DNA of 64,000 nt from Phlyctochytrium arcticum. Its lineage: Eukaryota; Chytridiomycota; Chytridiomycetes; Chytridiales; Chytridiaceae. Location: contig JAHLKI010000053.1 of NCBI GenBank assembly GCA_025602905.1, forward strand, positions 1 to 64,000, given 5' to 3'. Below the pieces are notes generated by a model. The model saw nothing but the letters and a program-made list of their open reading frames with translations, ran no database searches and had not been told where the DNA came from. This document shows, in pieces, positions 11,840-22,741 of the stretch. Each line of letters opens with the position of its first letter. Position 1 is the first letter of the stretch. The translations under genes were made by a program, and so were the position numbers.

Positions 11840-12686
11840 ATGTAAGTTGCCTTGACCCTATTCAAGAGTGTTTCTTCTGGTCGCCAAGTTATCGGCCGAA
11901 ACTGAACAACTTTGTTTATCATGTAGGGCGCGCGATCCATCTCAATCTCCCACTCCCCCAAAACGGGGTGTAGATCGGTAAGTACGACGTGTCTTTCACT
12001 TCTCATATCACCATACCAAAAAAGAAACCTAGGTCCCGGTCCCGGTCTCGCTCACCTCCCCGCAAATCCTCCTATCAATCACGTTCCAAATCCCCACCCT
12101 CGCGATCCAGATCCAGATCGCGAACTCCTGACCGCAAAAAGCGGGATCGGTCTTTATCCCCTGCAACCCCGGCACTCGCCAAACGAGCCCGATCACGGTC
12201 TATTGTGAGCGGAACACCGGCTAGAGAAACCGCCCAGCCCTCCGGACCCACCAAGCTGGTCGTGAATGGACTTTCCCGGAATGTGACTAAGGCCCACGTA
12301 TGTGTGATTACACGATGAGTGTGATAGATATGGGGTGTTGAACTATCGGTCAGGTTGAAGAAATCTTCGGCGAGTACGGGTCAATGGACCGCTGTGACGT
12401 TCCCTCCAACCACAGTACGTTTCCTATAAAACCTTTCCCCACAAACCACATCTAACATCTTTGCATAGTGGGCATGTGCCAAGGCAACGCCTACCTATAC
12501 TATACCTCCCCCTCCTTTGCTCAAACCGCCGAGAAGTACATGAACGGAGCTATTATTGACGGGCAGACGGTGCGCTGTCATTTGACGTTTGCGAGTGGCC
12601 GGGATCTGGCTGCCGGCCGAAGAGGTGGCGGTCCGCCCCTCCGGGATCGGGCTAGACAGGAAAGGGAACGGGGCTGGAGGTTTTGA
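11840..12686 (+). CDS. RNPS1-like SR-related RNA-binding protein
   Basis: Five exons give 198 aa: 11840-11841, 11927-11977, 12033-12297, 12354-12414, 12469-12686, all with GT-AG introns (50-85 nt). The start codon is split: AT ends exon 1 and G begins exon 2, giving MARDPSQSPTPPKRG. An N-terminal RS domain (RSRSRSPPRK, SRSRSRSRTPDRK) is followed by one RRM: KLVVNGLSRNVT (RNP2 region), VEEIFGEYGSMDRCDV, QGNAYLYYTS (RNP1 region). A short RG-rich tail ends it. RS plus a single RRM plus a basic tail is the layout of RNPS1, a splicing activator and exon-junction-complex accessory factor. Other SR proteins with one RRM remain possible. Confidence 0.85.
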
Positions 12687-13576
12687 TGTTTCGGGTTTTT
12701 AGCGAATGGGAAGGTGGTTTGTGCCCTTGTATTTTAGATATTGCGCTTCTTCTTGTTTTACATACGTTTAAGACACTCTTGGTTTCTTGTTGTATATTGT
12801 ACTTTCTCATGCTCGTTTCAAGGAGTTTTTTCACTTGTTTAGCCAGTTCTTCCCGCGGAGAACCCGGCTCTGGCTGGTTCATTGGTATGCATTACCATAT
12901 TGGGTTAGATAGACAGTGGTTACAGCAATTGCCCTGATCATGGCGAATGTGATGAAGAATACAGTTAAGAGTACCATGAGTGGAGAGAGGGCGTTGTGTA
13001 AAAAACGTCTTCTCGAAGCATGCAATCATAGAATAAGATGGGAGAGGTAAAGGATGAAGGATGGCGAACCAAAGGCTAATGTGAACGAAGATATTTGCCC
13101 CGCGGCAGCCGTGAAAGAAGAAGGAGCCGACTGTCTGCTGAAAAAATCGGTGCTTGGGGGATGAGCCATTAAATTGCTAAGACAAGCTAATATGCTGCAG
13201 CTGAGTAGGAGCGTACAATGGTGATGTGTTTGGCATGTAGCTGCTAAATAAATGTTCAATCGGCAAAGAGTTGCTCCTGGACCCAGCTTTCCCTCGAATT
13301 CAAATGTTTGGTCCCAATAATCCGTAAGAACTATATCGAAAGCCCAATTGCAAATCTGCGAGGAATGTATGTGTTCCTGCTGTTCATGGAAGGGTTCAAT
13401 AAAATCTGCAAAGTTTTGCTATATGATGATGGCCCCTGCATTCATTTATGTACATTTTGCAACTATTTCAACTATCTACAACTAGACATCTCAATCAAAT
13501 GCTTCCTGACCAAGGAGCAGCGATACATGACCACATTCGTGGCAAATCATCAGAACTATGCCAATCCTCGTCGTTG
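12687..13576. other. intergenic, no gene recognised
   Basis: Holds the 3' flanks of the RNPS1-like gene and of the convergent F-box gene. The last part (about 13380-13570) resembles the 3' flank of other F-box copies, with the tokens GCACTATTT/TTGCAACTATTTCAA and ATCTCAATCAAATGC. No other gene seen. Confidence 0.5.
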
Positions 13577-14422
13577 TCACCATTCAGCCCCAGAGTCTGA
13601 TGTCCCGCTACTATCACAAATGTCTTGACGGTCAGAGGCAGTAATTTTGACATGCGATGGCTTCCTTTTCATGATAGCCCTCATCTCCGAATCTCCAATG
13701 CCATAACATTGCCACAGACAGAGCGACGTCAAGTTGGTAGCAAGCTCTAATATAGAGGATACTCCGTTCCCCGCGACGTCGGTGGCCGACAAATCTAAAT
13801 CTTCTAGTAGTGGGCACATTTTGGCGGTGCCAGAAAGACAATCATCACCAAAGTCGACGACGTACTCAACATCGAGCTTTCGCAGATTTTTCAGAAAGGG
13901 CAAGACCTTGAGGAAGCCCTGGCTTGTGATTCCGTCGCAACTAGAAATAGACTGTTCTTTCACTGATCTGCAGTTTTCCAGGATGGCCAGCAAATCCTGG
14001 TCTCCCATCGTGAGGCATGATTTCAAAGTAAGCCTCGAACTGTTGGAAAAAAAAGTTGAACTGATCTTATTCAATAAAAAAGCCGGCACAACTTACAGAT
14101 TGGGACATACACTTGTGATTGAGGCTATTTCTGTATAAATTTGATCATCTATTGACCGATATGGGCGCCACCGTTCGATATTCAGGTGTCGAACGAAACT
14201 TGTCAGATGTGGTTTTTTTTCGAGCTTTTTCAATAGCAGCTGAAGTTGGAAGTAAATACGACCACTCTTCCGAAATTGAACCGAGCGGTACAGGACTGAT
14301 TCGGCAGCTTCATTCCAAGCATGGGATACAGAGCTCAGAGCAAGCAAAGTATTGATGTCCTCGTTGATCTCGCGCGTAATTATCGCCAGTATCTCAGCCG
14401 GTAGTCTTGAGCCGACCATCAT
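13577..14422 (-). CDS. F-box/leucine-rich-repeat protein, copy A (intact)
   Basis: Two exons, 14422-14097 and 14039-13577, with a 57-nt intron (GTAAGT to CAACAG), give 262 aa. Exon 1 opens MMVGSRLPAEILAIITREI, an F-box (LPxEIL, then LLALSSVSHAWNEAAESVLYRS), and ends CPNL. Exon 2 carries LRR segments: NLRKLDVEYVVDFGDDCL, AKMCPLLEDLDLSATDV, LTSLCLWQCYGI. F-box/LRR proteins usually act as substrate receptors of SCF ubiquitin ligases; the substrate is unknown. I chose the first of two adjacent ATGs because all copies share MM(A/V)(G/P)SRLP. Exon 1 is exactly 326 nt in all three intact copies. The frame is unbroken. Confidence 0.8.
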
Positions 14423-14518
14423 AAAGTCGATTGAGTAAAATCCGGTCTGGAAAATTTTGGAGGGTCTGGCCCAGGGTCTGCAGCGGGTCTGGCAAACTTG
14501 CATGCAAACACGAACAAA

Positions 14519-14532
14519 TTGACAGCTGTCAA
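14519..14532. promoter_or_regulatory. perfect palindrome TTGACAGCTGTCAA upstream of F-box copy A
   Basis: A 14-bp perfect palindrome 97 bp upstream of the copy A start. It recurs at 29221-29234 before the copy in that place and with one central change at 22218-22230. The core TGACAGCTGTCA matches the known paired site of TALE homeodomain factors of the TGIF/MEIS type. Confidence 0.55.
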
Positions 14533-15009
14533 CGTGACAACAAAAAGACTGGACTGTGCCACATGGTTGTGTCTCAGAAGTGTGAACCCATCGCGATTCG
14601 CGAGATTGTCTCGCCAGAAAGAAGCGCCGTCTCAACAAGTCCTTTACGGACACCGGTTAAACACGAGCAACTCTTCCAGCTTACGGGGTACATGTTAGGG
14701 GAGCAAAATGGAATACACACTGGCAAATCACTGGCCTGTCCATTTGTGAAACCATCATGTAGTCAACTCAGAACTTATTACATTGATCAAGTACTCTGAA
14801 TCCGAAATATATTGACTTTAGAGGTTTGAAGCAAAGAGACTGATATCAGACTCCAAGACTGTTCTGTATAAAAGGTTTGAATGCAAAATGTTGCGTAGTA
14901 GCGCTGTTTTATCCTGGCCACTAAACTATATGCAACAAAAATCTCGATTCCAATACTTGCTGGTCCTGGCTAATTAGCACTGATATGACCAACCTCATCA
15001 CGAATCATC

Positions 15010-15285
15010 ATTTCAAGAGCCAGTGTCCGCTGTGATGTCTACAGGCGACGATCACAGGCAGTAATTGTGAGATGCGGCGGTGTTTCTTTCATGATATCCC
15101 TCATCGGCAAAGCTTTGATTTTACGACATCGCGACAAATTGAGGTACGTCAAGTTGGTAGCAAGCTCTATGATCGATAGAACACACGCCGGTTCGCGTGA
15201 CGCTTGTTTTCCACAAGTCTAAAAGTTCCAGTAGTGGGCACATTTTGGCGATGTCACGCAAACAATTAGTGTCAACACTTCTTGT
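15010..15285 (-). pseudogene. F-box/LRR fragment (3' half of exon 2 only)
   Basis: The minus strand reads DIAKMCPLLELLDLWKTSVTRTG, then a frameshift near 15175, then LATNLTYLNLSRCRKI and PPHLTITACDR. These are the C-terminal LRRs of the family. Everything upstream (F-box, intron, first LRRs) is missing, so this is a truncated, frameshifted relic. Confidence 0.8.
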
Positions 15286-15415
15286 TTACTCACCAGGTAA
15301 ACGAGAGACACAAAAGACACTCTCAACAAGAGTCTAGGATTGCCTGACTTGACCTCCATACCATATCAGGGCGGCTTTTGTCGCATCCCGTTTGTGAAAC
15401 CGATTTGTCACAAGA

Positions 15416-15830
15416 ATGGATCCCGTATCAACCTACTACTACAATCCAGAGAGGCCGAGAAGTCCCGCATTTGGAATACCAGCTCCAACCGACGTCCTTG
15501 CCGTCCTTAACCGAGGCTTGTTGGGACGGAGACTCATGATTTTGCTTACTAAAAGTATTTATTTCTACAGCGAAGGACTATGTACGACGCAACGTGCAGC
15601 ATTGGAAGAAGGACCACGATTTCGTTCGAGTACTAGAGTTCCACCGACCAGACTTGGTAATGTTATTCATTGAAGTCCAAAGCGTGAAGTCAGACGAAGA
15701 ATGGGACTATTGGTGCAAGGTCATGAAAGAGCTTTTTGACATGGGCATTGTATCGGATGTCGGTACCAGGGACAGTTGGTACAACTTGTGTCGTGATATG
15801 CGGAAATCATATGAAAAGTTGTGCTATTGA
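15416..15830 (+). CDS. small protein of unknown function, family S copy 1
   Basis: Modelled as exons 15416-15515 and 15571-15830 with a 55-nt intron, 119 aa. The acceptor (TTTCTACAG) is good. The donor at the position conserved with copy 2 reads GC instead of GT, so either a GC-AG intron is used or the gene is damaged. The product shares VLAVLNR, KDYVRRN, HWKKDHDFVRVL and SDEEWDYWCKVMK with copy 2 and ends SYEKLCY. There is no signal peptide, membrane segment or recognised domain. It is soluble, charged and aromatic-rich. Confidence 0.5.
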
Positions 15831-16242
15831 TGTTTTTGTGCGTTTGATATACTGCTTGTCAATTCGTACTTGAGCTCTTTAGAAGCGGGCAAGGGGAGAA
15901 ATTAATCTTACACTCGTTCGCAGGCTCGAAAGTCAGAGATCGAGTCGTGGCAAAGTACGTCCTCAACGGGCTGTTGCGACCATATTCCCCAAAGAGTATT
16001 GAATGGCGGTTGATCCGCAGCGAGTCTAATCTGAATAAGCAGATGGAAAGCAGCAGACAAACTGATCTGGAATAGTTCTGTTCAAAATTACGATACTTGC
16101 ATTAGAATTATTGTCGAAAGTGCAATGAAGAGATGGGAAAATCCACAGGCAACTGACACGGAAAAAAAGGTCGCCGGGTGTCTTGAATTGGGTGACTTGA
16201 CCTCCACACATCCATTTTTCTCGTTATCCGTCTATTGCAGCA

Positions 16243-16668
16243 ATGGTATCCGGATCAACCTCCCGTACCAAAAGATGGGGAAGTCCCCCTTACCAGATTG
16301 GTCCGAACGACCTCCTTGTCGTCCTTGACCAAGGTTGGTTTAAGAATGCAGGCTCAGTAATCCTTTTCTATCGTACTAAAGGCATGTCTGCAGTGAAGGA
16401 CTATGTGCGCCGCAATGAGGAACATTGGAGGAAAGACTATGCGGTCGTTCGAGTTTTATGGCGCCATAACCTGAGTGATGTCAATATATTCATTCAAACC
16501 AGCAGGGCGATAGAGTCGGACGAAGAATGGGAGTATTGGTGCAAGATCATGAAAGATTTTCATTGCATGCACGATGATATGCTCGTTTCAGTGATGATCG
16601 GTACCACGGACGATTGGAACAGTCTCGGACCCCGTCAGCAGCACACATATGAAGAAATGTGTTTGTAA
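16243..16668 (+). CDS. small protein of unknown function, family S copy 2
   Basis: Exons 16243-16333 and 16394-16668 (intron 60 nt, GTTGGT to CTGCAG) give 121 aa. Because the intron is a multiple of three without a stop, an unspliced 141-aa reading is also open; the alignment with copy 1 favours splicing. Conserved blocks: NDLLVVLDQ, VKDYVRRNEEHWRKDY, SDEEWEYWCKIMKDF, YEEMCL. The function is unknown. It sits between F-box genes and shares an upstream 13-mer with copies 1 and 3. Confidence 0.6.
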   Translation: MVSGSTSRTKRWGSPPYQIGPNDLLVVLDQGWFKNAGSVILFYRTKGMSAVKDYVRRNEEHWRKDYAVVRVLWRHNLSDVNIFIQTSRAIESDEEWEYWCKIMKDFHCMHDDMLVSVMIGTTDDWNSLGPRQQHTYEEMCL

Positions 16669-17506
16669 TGTGCTCGTACATTTAAATTTATGTATAACAC
16701 TGCGTGCGTACTTTAAACGTTTCTTCGCCTCCTCGAGCAAAGTGGAGGAATCGATCTTGTATTTTTCTCTAGAAAGGGGTCTGAAAGGCAGGGATCACAT
16801 CGTGGCCGAGTACGCCCTCAACGGATTTTCGGGTTGTTGCGACTACATTCGCCAACCGTGACTCCTACGTAACCTGAATAAGGAGATGGAAAACTACTTA
16901 CCTCGATCGATGGCCTGACGACGAGTTCGCGGAATTAAATGATAAAGGCGGGCTCAGGTAGCAGAAAAATTGTTCTGAAGCAATATGTTCCGTAACTCTC
17001 TTGTTGCATTCGCATCGCCACCGAGACAAGCATAACCCCACTGATCGGAAAAGGTCATGATTCCCCGGAAAAGCCATCAGAATCATTATCCAAAGTATAA
17101 TGAAGAGACAGGCAAAGTTCTGGGCAAATGTCTCGTTCGTATGGCTCAGAACCGAAGTCAGAAACTCATTCCGAACTTACCTTACCCTGGATCCTGATGA
17201 ATAACTTTTAGCCAAGGCTCAACGATAACTCCCGCATTACATGACTGAACAGCATTTCTCAATTCGTCTCGCGGAATTCTCAAACAGTTCCCTATTTGTT
17301 TTTGTAGACTATATTTCTTCAAAAGTTTTTCATGACTCGGCCTGGGCGTCACTTCCAGTCCAGAGCAGCACATGCCCCGCTGAAGCAGCCGCAGCCTGGC
17401 GGCTGGGGACCAAGCGGCGCAGTGCATGTCACTGGTCATTGACGACACCTGTCAGTTAGTTCGCTCCAAGTTTTCTGTACCTGATCTGGAATCAATCAAT
17501 TCTATT

Positions 17507-18327
17507 ATGGCCGACTCAAGACTGGCAATTGAGATACTGGCGACAATTGTGGACGAGTTTGTCGACGACGCCAAAACTTTGCTTGCTCTAATCTTCGTAT
17601 CCCATGCTTGGCATCAAGTTGCCCAACCACTTTTTGTACCGCTCCATTTACTTTCTGGACTCTTTTCGGTTTCACCCTCATTTTCAGCTACCATCAGAAG
17701 CGCTCGGAAAGAAACCACAATTTGCAAGTTTCGTCCGGGAGCTGAAGGTCAAAAGGTGGGGCCGCGACCCGGTAGTCCCCTAGCAAGTCTATGTCCAAAT
17801 CTGTAAGTTTGGCTGTTGTGCATTTGATACTTTGAGTTGACCCAATCATTTTAGTACGAGGTTAGACTTTGGATTAACTTTCTCAATTGAAGACCATGAT
17901 TTGCTGGTCATGGTGGCAAAAAGTACATCCTTGGAAGAGCCAGTTGCCACCTGTTGCCCTTCTTAAAAAATGTGCGAAAGGTCGATGTTCCCGAGGTCTT
18001 TAACTTCGACGATGACTGTCTTTGTGGCATCGCCAAAACGTGCCCACTATTAGAAGATCTAGACTTGTGGAACACAAACGTCACCCGAACCGGAATATCT
18101 TCTATTATGGGACTTGCCGCAAAATAAGCGTCCATCAATCTCCCGAATTTTAGTGGAATTAGTGTACTAGAGATGAGAGCGATGGGTTAGATTACTTCCG
18201 TGCCCAGTGGAGGGATTTCGTTGACTCTGATTCATATGGGGAAGATGAAATGGATGAATACTACTATTCGAACGATCACTATTCGTATCATGACTTTTCG
18301 GATGAGGATTACAGCGAGTTGGAATGA
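17507..18327 (+). pseudogene. F-box/LRR pseudogene, copy C
   Basis: It opens MADSRLAIEILATIVDEF and FVSHAWHQVAQPL, then loses frame at a T run near 17630. The expected continuation FLYRSIYFLDSF is in the next frame, and the frame is regained near 17765, ending exon 1 SLCPNL. Exon 2 lacks about 20 codons between LEE and LPLLKNVRKVDVPEV and has an in-frame TAA after SIMGLAAK. A Tyr/Asp/Glu-rich tail (DEMDEYYYSNDHYSYHDF) ends at 18327. Two frameshifts, a deletion and a stop make it non-functional. Confidence 0.8.
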
Positions 18328-18992
18328 TTCCGGCGACCTGCCATGAAGCTGCATATATCAAGAGTCTTGTTCAGCGTTGGTTTAAAATTCTCTATCAACA
18401 ACGTATGGTCCATCAAGGTTATTATCTTCTGTTCGATACAAGCTTCTGAGGGTTCCCTCGAATCAACCTCAATAATAGTGAATTGCCCGATTTATTTCAT
18501 CAGCAATTTTTTTGATTTTTCATCTCATTTGATGGCGATTTTTAATGATGTCCAAAGTTCCGTATATGTACTGTGTGGACCATGATGGTGGCATTCCAAA
18601 CATGGAAGATCAAACATTCCAGAAGCATTATCCAAATATTTGACCCGCTCCCGCTCGACACGACCCTTAAAGTATTTAAACTTCGAGGTATTTATACTTA
18701 TTCTTGGTGATTCGGAAACTACATTAAACAGCTGATTAAACAGTTCAGAACTAAGTATACCGTTGGATAGTTTATCCAGATTATCCTCGGCCAGTAGAGT
18801 ATGCCCGCATCTCACTTATGCCGGAAAGTGCTTACTGAGCTGGTCAAGCTGAGTACCGTTTCTCCGCAATAACAATCTTGGTTTCTGAATCATGTTGACA
18901 ATTTTGCTTGTGGTAAAATTATTATAAAATGGGGTGTGTGTGTTGGAATTTCCTTTTTCCTGGGAATATTACACTGGGCTTCTTGATCAAGT
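18328..18992. other. no gene recognised
   Basis: AT-rich stretch. A 96-codon open frame on the minus strand (18525-18815) has no recognisable domain and ordinary composition, so I do not call it. The right end should contain the promoter of the secreted-protein gene. Confidence 0.4.
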
Positions 18993-20066
18993 ATGGGAAG
19001 CTACCTCGCCGCCAAATATCGGTTTCTTGTCCTCTCCCTCATCCTGCCCATCTTCCTTGGGTCAGCCTTGAGCAACATATCCTCAGTAGAAAGCGCATGC
19101 ACCTGCCACTCGGATGCACCGCGATCCTTGACCGGATACATAGACCGGGAAACCACGTCAAGCTCCAACAATCTCCACTTTTCCCGTGTCTCATGCAACT
19201 ACGATGTGGCCCTCTACATGAGTGATGCCCTCAAAGCCCTTCCGTCTCAAACAACGCAGTGGATTGTCCCGTTCTATAACAAGGTCTGGAAGTACTTGAA
19301 GAAAACGTACGGTGGATGTACCGTCGACCGCCAAATTCCGGCATCTGCGGGTGGCCCCGGCTGTCGAGACTTTGGTGCTCCGAAACCCCTCGTGGTCCAG
19401 CTCGGCGTACCCGGTGCCGGATGGTACAATGGATGGTACAAATCGTATGACCGCTTCGACCCCAGCTTTGGCAACGAAAGAGTGAATTTCCGGTCCTACC
19501 TCACCGCGACATTTGATGGCTGGTCCGACACGAATTTTGCGATCAAGCAAAAGACCATCTATGCACTGTGTATTCTCGTCGAGTATGCGTCGCAGGGGGT
19601 GCATCACACTCCCATGGTCAACTACGTCTGGGGCCAGGACAACTTTTCTGAAATGTGCATGTACGATGTTTTCCGCAATACGGGGTTTGCAGCTGAAGCG
19701 GCGCAAGAGTACGATATCCTCATGGCCAAAACCCAAAGCAAGCATCCGTCCGATGCGACCAACGTCAACTGGTTCAAAGACTGGTTCTGGCCGCTGTACC
19801 AGGAGAACAATCACACCATGTCGTTTCAATCAACGTATTTCGGACTCATGAGCCAGTACTTTCCGACGTATATTCAAGGCCCGGGCAACGAAGTCTACGC
19901 GCGGCAAATGAACATCGGAGAATTTGCGCATTTTATGAGTGCGGCGGTCGGACGCAGTCTGGAGGCCATGGCGATGGGTGGGTTCAATACAGGTTGGAAA
20001 CAAGAGTGGTTTGCCAAGGCCCGAACGGCCTTTCCTGCCCTCAATTCCATGTATGATTACCCTTAA
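18993..20066 (+). CDS. secreted protein of unknown function
   Basis: An intronless 357-aa ORF. The N-terminus has a clear signal peptide (basic start, then FLVLSLILPIFLGSALS) and a CTC motif after the probable cleavage site. The mature part is aromatic-rich (GWYNGWYKSYDRF, NWFKDWFWPLY, GWKQEWF) with about five Cys and potential N-glycosylation sites (NFS, NHT). It has no transmembrane helix or GPI-like tail and is globular rather than repetitive. I do not recognise the family or any catalytic motif. The start at 18993 puts the signal peptide at the right distance. Its GC and codon use look like an expressed gene, in contrast to the surrounding F-box relics. Confidence 0.75.
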   Translation: MGSYLAAKYRFLVLSLILPIFLGSALSNISSVESACTCHSDAPRSLTGYIDRETTSSSNNLHFSRVSCNYDVALYMSDALKALPSQTTQWIVPFYNKVWKYLKKTYGGCTVDRQIPASAGGPGCRDFGAPKPLVVQLGVPGAGWYNGWYKSYDRFDPSFGNERVNFRSYLTATFDGWSDTNFAIKQKTIYALCILVEYASQGVHHTPMVNYVWGQDNFSEMCMYDVFRNTGFAAEAAQEYDILMAKTQSKHPSDATNVNWFKDWFWPLYQENNHTMSFQSTYFGLMSQYFPTYIQGPGNEVYARQMNIGEFAHFMSAAVGRSLEAMAMGGFNTGWKQEWFAKARTAFPALNSMYDYP

Positions 20067-21334
20067 GTTGTTTTGCCTACCTATCCCCTCCATATATACC
20101 TATCCAACTCTCATAAAACTTGGATTCAATATATTTTCTTTCTGTATTGCCTAGTATCAATAAATTGTCCATGCGCTTCGTGAATGCGCAGTCTAAGATT
20201 GGCGTTCACCTACCAGACTCCAGAACGATAACTACCCATCCTCAACCCCCGCACACCACCCCTATCTTCAAAATTGTTTTTCCTACTGCCAACTATTCTA
20301 TTTTACGGCAATTTCTTTAAGTACAATCATTCGACTCACGTTATGATACCTCCGCTTGAACGAAAGGTCAAACAAGATTATGCACGTTGAAGTGTTTGAT
20401 AGAAGGTACTCCAGAGAATATATTGATGATAGATGATATGAAATAGTTATATGTGATACGGGTTAAAGTTAACATAGAGAAGCAAAACACTACACTATTT
20501 ACGCAGAAGCGTATCACTAACTAAGTTAACCTTCCTGCGATACCTGCCAACGGCCAAGTTTCCAGATCCAAGCTAACGGCGGACCTGCCACTCCTATCAC
20601 TCATTCAGTTCCAGACCCACATATCCAGTCAACTGACAATAGTGCCCGCTTGGACCTTTCAACACAAGCTAAAATACTGACGTGAACAGCTGGCATACCT
20701 CGTCCGAAAAAAGAGAGAGCGTTATCAAACCATCAAGAATAGTTTTTATTAACGATTAATTGATGATCAATCACCAACCTAGCGCCAATTGAATCCCGGG
20801 TAAAAAATGGGAATGATGGTCATGTTTCTTTTCCGTTCTTTTTTTCATTCTTGTCTGCAAAATGCGATGCACAACCATTGCACACTATTGTAAGTGTTCG
20901 ATAACTACGTCTCATCTTCATGCTGCCGCTGCTTCTATCGCAATCATGATTGTTTTTGCCCTAACAAAATTGTTTTCAGCATGCCTTTCTTATCTCGTTC
21001 TTCTGCCCCCGCAACTCCCGTAGGGTCCTCGTAATACGTATGTGCCTGAATCTGAAATATATTATTTCAGAGATGTGGAGCAAGAAGATGGATATTGGAC
21101 TTCAAGACTCTTGTGTATGTGTGAAAGGGTTCAATGCAACTTTTTTCTCGATGGTGCGGTGTTATCTTGGCCACTACACTCATCCATGTATATTGTACTT
21201 TTTTTCCAACTAAATGCACTATTTAAATCAAATATCTCAATCAAATGCTAGCTGGCCAGGTAGAATTGGCACAAGACTCCAATCCTCGTCGTTATCATCC
21301 TCCGAACATTCAGCGCCAGAGTCTGCTGTGAAGT
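20067..21334. other. intergenic, no gene recognised
   Basis: AT-rich with no credible ORF. From about 21040 it becomes the conserved 3' flank of the F-box family (GAATCTGAAATATATTATTT, TGCACTATTTAAATCAAATA). Confidence 0.5.
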
Positions 21335-22134
21335 TTAAAGGCCATGGCGACAGACGCTAAATGTGAGACGCGACAGCTTCTCCTCCATGATAGCTCTCAA
21401 CTTCGAATTCAATCTCCCATAACATTCCGACAGATTGAGGGACTTCAAGTTGGTAGCAAGCTCCATGAGAGAAGATAATCCGGTTCGCGTGACGGGTGTG
21501 CACTGTAAGTCTAGATCTTCTAGTAGTGGGCACATTTTGGCGACACCGGAAAGACAATCATCGTCAAAATTCAAGACATTGGGAACATGGAGATTTCGCA
21601 GATTTACCAGCAAGGGCAACATCTTGAGGATGCCCTTGCTTGTGATACGGCAGCATTCGGCTATACGCAATCCTTTTAATGATCTGCAATTTTCTAGGGT
21701 GCCCAGCAATGCCTCATCTGTAATCAACAGACTTGTATAATCAAGACTTGTGCTTTGAGGATCAGATTAACTACCATTATCAAATGCACATCTATGAGGC
21801 GAACTTACAGATTTGGACAGAAACTTGTCAGGCTGATTATTTGTGCATAAAAAGCTGTACAAATCTCGTTCGAAGACTGGAACGTCCAGCAGAGTTCTAG
21901 GTGTCGAACGGAACTTCCCAGTTGTGGGTTTTCCGCTAGCGTTTTCAATAGGAGCTGAAGTCGGCCGGGAGTACGACGATTGCTCCAAAATGCAATCGAG
22001 GTGTACAGACGTGAATGGACAATTTGATGCCAAGTATGCGATACGGAGCTCAGAGCAAGCAAAGTTTCGTAGTACTCGATCTTGCCCGCAATTTTCTCCA
22101 GCACCTCAGTAGGTAGTTTTGAGCCGGCCATCAT
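21335..22134 (-). CDS. F-box/leucine-rich-repeat protein, copy D (intact)
   Basis: Exons 22134-21809 (326 nt) and 21752-21335, intron 56 nt (GTAAGT to CAAAG), 247 aa. F-box: MMAGSKLPTEVLEKIAGKI, then LLALSSVSHTWHQIV. Exon 1 ends TSFCPNL. The LRR exon reads SLKGLRIAECCRITSKGIL, NLRNLHVPNVLNFDDDCL, AKMCPLLEDLDLQCTPVTRTG, LKSLNLSECYG. Likely an SCF substrate adaptor like copy A. The frame is intact. The upstream near-palindrome TGACAGTTGTCAA lies about 85 bp before the start. Confidence 0.8.
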
Positions 22135-22217
22135 AGAGTCGATTGAGTAAAATCGGGTACGGATAACCTGGAGGGTCTCAAGAACTCGGAGGGTTTCCAA
22201 GTTTGGAGCAACCCATC

Positions 22218-22230
22218 TGACAGTTGTCAA
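22218..22230. promoter_or_regulatory. imperfect copy of the TTGACAGCTGTCAA palindrome
   Basis: Reads TGACAGTTGTCAA, about 85 bp upstream of F-box copy D; one change from the perfect palindrome seen before copies A and G. Confidence 0.45.
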
Positions 22231-22401
22231 CTTGACTACAATGCTGATTCAAAGAAGTGATTGGAGTTTTTACAGTTGAAACTATCACAGATGGTTGCAC
22301 AAAAGACACTGAACAAAAGTTGCCGGGTGTCTATGATTGGGTGACTTGACCTCCACACACTCCGGCTGCGGGCCTCATGGACTCACATCCCAAATCCACA
22401 A

Positions 22402-22740
22402 ATGGACAGAAACGCCTGGAAATCCCGCATCTGGAATAGTAGCTCCTTGACCGAGTTTTGTTTTCTACGATGCAGACTCGGGATTTTGTTTATCTGTTCC
22501 CAGTTACTTAGACTAAACGTAAGTCTACAGCGAAGGACTATGGCTAGGTACGTCGCAACGAGCTGGATTGACAGATGGACCGCGGTTTTCTTGAAGTACT
22601 ACTATCGTTCTACCGACCGCGACCCTAGGCAATGTACATTTTACTCAGAGGACAAGGTGTTTTATACCACAGCCGATGCCAATGTGTCCCGTCAAGCTGG
22701 TGCTGGAATCGCCGCAGATGATGGCTCACATCCTTTACAT
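22402..22740 (+). pseudogene. family S copy 3, broken
   Basis: Shares with copies 1 and 2 the upstream TGACTTGACCTCC (22342-22354), GGAATA(G/C)(T/C)AGCTCC, the acceptor and start of exon 2 (TCTACAG then CGAAGGACTATG), and GTCGCAACGAG. The first exon has an internal deletion, the donor is lost and exon 2 diverges after a few codons. The mariner-like element is inserted at its right end, at TA 22740-22741. Confidence 0.6.
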
Positions 22741-22741
22741 A

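Larger units (their letters stand above)
15330..16870. repeat. tandem duplication, unit about 0.85 kb
   Basis: Two consecutive units share an upstream TGACTTGACCTCC (15345-15357 and 16193-16205), a small two-exon gene and a related downstream flank. The flank tokens are GTACGTCCTCAACGG / GTACGCCCTCAACGG and CTGAATAAGCAGATGG / CTGAATAAGGAGATGG. Divergence is considerable, so the duplication is not recent. Confidence 0.7.

Noticed and set aside
18525..18815. 96-codon minus-strand ORF
   Set aside because: No domain, no intron support, AT-rich context; chance open frame is the simpler reading.
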